6,745 nt of DNA. Origin: Mxb001 sp049431945. GTDB lineage: Bacteria > Actinomycetota > Actinomycetes > S36-B12. The translations under genes were made by a program, and so were the position numbers. The first letter of the stretch is position 1. Every line of letters starts with the position of its first letter. The DNA lies in the NCBI GenBank assembly GCA_049431945.1, contig JBMTDJ010000090.1:1-6745 (forward strand), written 5' to 3'. Positions 5,744-6,745 of this stretch are shown in pieces. Under the pieces are notes generated by a model. It searched no databases and was not told the origin of the DNA. It saw only the letters and a list, made by a program, of their open reading frames with translations.

Positions 5744-6703
5744 ATGCGCACGATCTCCCGCCGAAGCCCCCGGGGCCTCATCGCCCTCGGAGCCCTCGCG
5801 GCCAGTTCCGTGCTCCTCGTCGCCTGTGGCGGCGGGAGCAGTACTTCAACGAGCAGTTCCGCGGCTCCTGCCGAGACGACGGCGGAAGCGACTTCTGCCG
5901 CCCCGGCTGAGTCATCGAGCGAGCCCGCCCCGGCAGCGGATGGACTCCTCGGCCAGATCCTCGAGACTGGTGTCCTGCGAGTCTCGACCGACCCGGCCTA
6001 CCCCCCGCAGTCCTCGTACGACGAGGCGACGGGCGAGTGGCAGGGCTTCGACATCGACGTGGCCAACGAGATTGCCACGCGCATGGGTGTCGTGACCCAG
6101 TGGGAGACGCCGTCGTGGGATGTCATCACCGCCGGCAACTGGAATGACCGCTGGGATGTCTCCGTGGGCTCTATGTCGATCACGGAGGAGCGCGCCCAGG
6201 TGCTCGACTTCTCTGAGCCGTACTACTTCACACCCGCGGGCGTGGCCGTGAAGGCGGACGGCGACATCCAGTCGATCGACCAGCTCGCGGGCAAGCGCGT
6301 CGGTGTCTGCGGCGCATGCACCTACGAGTTCTACCTCAACCGCACGCTGGTGATCCCGGGCTTCAACTTTGAGTTCCTCGTGCCCGAAGACGTTGAGATC
6401 GTCACGTACGACACCGACTCGACGGCGCTTCAGGATCTCAAGCTCGGCCGCGTGGATGCCGTGGTCTCCGCGGTTCCCACGATCGAGGAGGCCATCAAGA
6501 AGGGCAAGGAGATCCGCCTCGTTGGTGACCCGGTCTTCCTTGAGCCCCTCGCTGTCGCTGCTGACAAGAGTTCGTCCCTGCCGGTCACGAGCCTGGTAGC
6601 CGAGCTCAACCGGATCATCTCGGAGATGCATGCGGACGGAACCCTCAGTGAGCTGTCGATGAAGTGGTACGGCGTCGACATCACCAAGGGCCCGGGCGCC
6701 TGA
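5744..6703 (+). CDS. Family 3 (polar amino acid type) ABC substrate-binding lipoprotein
   Basis: Extracellular receptor of an ABC importer in the HisJ/GlnH-like family (SBP_bac_3), 319 aa. Residues 1-28 are a lipoprotein signal peptide with basic start and lipobox L25-V-A-C28. A Ser/Thr/Ala/Glu/Pro-rich linker (29-66) carries the domain away from the membrane. The domain begins with ILETGVLRVSTDPAYPP (72-88), then GFDIDVANEIATRMG (101-115) and the signature GSMSITEERAQVLDFSEPYY (142-161), where Arg150 should hold the ligand carboxylate. LGRVDAVVSA (234-243) has Ala at the place where HisJ-type proteins have an Asp that binds the alpha-amino group. A CxxC (C189-G-A-C192) lies in the loop that is usually G-x-x-x-GTT. 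The WYG near the end is typical. The gene is divergent from the decarboxylase and followed after 7 nt by another gene start. The ligand may be an amino acid or a related compound. Confidence 0.93.
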   Translation: MRTISRRSPRGLIALGALAASSVLLVACGGGSSTSTSSSAAPAETTAEATSAAPAESSSEPAPAADGLLGQILETGVLRVSTDPAYPPQSSYDEATGEWQGFDIDVANEIATRMGVVTQWETPSWDVITAGNWNDRWDVSVGSMSITEERAQVLDFSEPYYFTPAGVAVKADGDIQSIDQLAGKRVGVCGACTYEFYLNRTLVIPGFNFEFLVPEDVEIVTYDTDSTALQDLKLGRVDAVVSAVPTIEEAIKKGKEIRLVGDPVFLEPLAVAADKSSSLPVTSLVAELNRIISEMHADGTLSELSMKWYGVDITKGPGA

Positions 6704-6710
6704 TCCATTC

Positions 6711-6745
6711 ATGACAGATCCCTCGACCCGCGAGGCCGTGCCGCG
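6711..6745 (+). CDS. Start of a downstream gene, cut by window edge; possibly the importer permease
   Basis: An ATG 7 nt after the binding protein stop opens a frame reading MTDPSTREAVP to the window end. Family 3 binding protein genes are usually followed by a permease and an ATPase gene, and a short polar N-terminus before the first helix would suit a permease. Only 11 codons are visible and no clear ribosome binding site precedes it, so both the start and the product are tentative. Confidence 0.45.
   Translation, partial: MTDPSTREAVP

Noticed and set aside
5912..6712. 266-codon open frame antisense to the amino acid binding protein
   Set aside because: Mirror of codon bias in the real gene; no family features, and no start signal.

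Overview
The window reads as chromosomal DNA of a high-GC Gram-positive bacterium, most likely an actinobacterium. The reasons are GC-rich third positions throughout, four GTG or TTG starts among seven genes whose start can be seen, lipoprotein signal peptides followed by long Ser/Ala/Pro/Thr-rich linkers, and tightly overlapping genes. Genus cannot be told from the sequence alone. No tRNA, rRNA, CRISPR array, insertion sequence or phage-like gene was seen.

Layout. Bases 1-3393, minus strand: a complete potA-potB-potC block followed by the first 195 codons of potD. This is an ABC importer of the spermidine/putrescine class, and potD runs off the left edge. Neighbouring genes overlap by 1 nt (A/B) and 4 nt (B/C) or lie 4 nt apart (C/D), so this is one operon. 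Bases 3394-3513 form a divergent intergenic region with two short palindromes sharing the core CGGTGTT; they are good candidates for the operator of the regulator next door. Bases 3514-4143, plus strand: a TetR-type repressor. Bases 4130-5626, minus strand: a PLP-dependent Orn/Lys/Arg decarboxylase of the short (about 500 aa) form, meeting the repressor tail to tail with a 14-nt overlap. Bases 5627-5743: a second divergent promoter region. Bases 5744-6703, plus strand: a family 3 (polar amino acid type) solute-binding lipoprotein. A further gene starts at 6711 and leaves the right edge; it may be the matching permease.

How the parts may fit (inference): the decarboxylase turns a basic amino acid into a polyamine or diamine (ornithine to putrescine, lysine to cadaverine, or arginine to agmatine). 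The pot system imports polyamines from outside. The TetR protein between them is well placed to control potABCD and itself, perhaps by sensing a polyamine. The amino acid binding protein, divergent from the decarboxylase, could feed it substrate, although its binding site departs from the usual alpha-amino acid pattern. Every family here is known. The arrangement, the candidate operator pair and some details of the binding protein are what merit a second look; I do not see evidence of a wholly new system.
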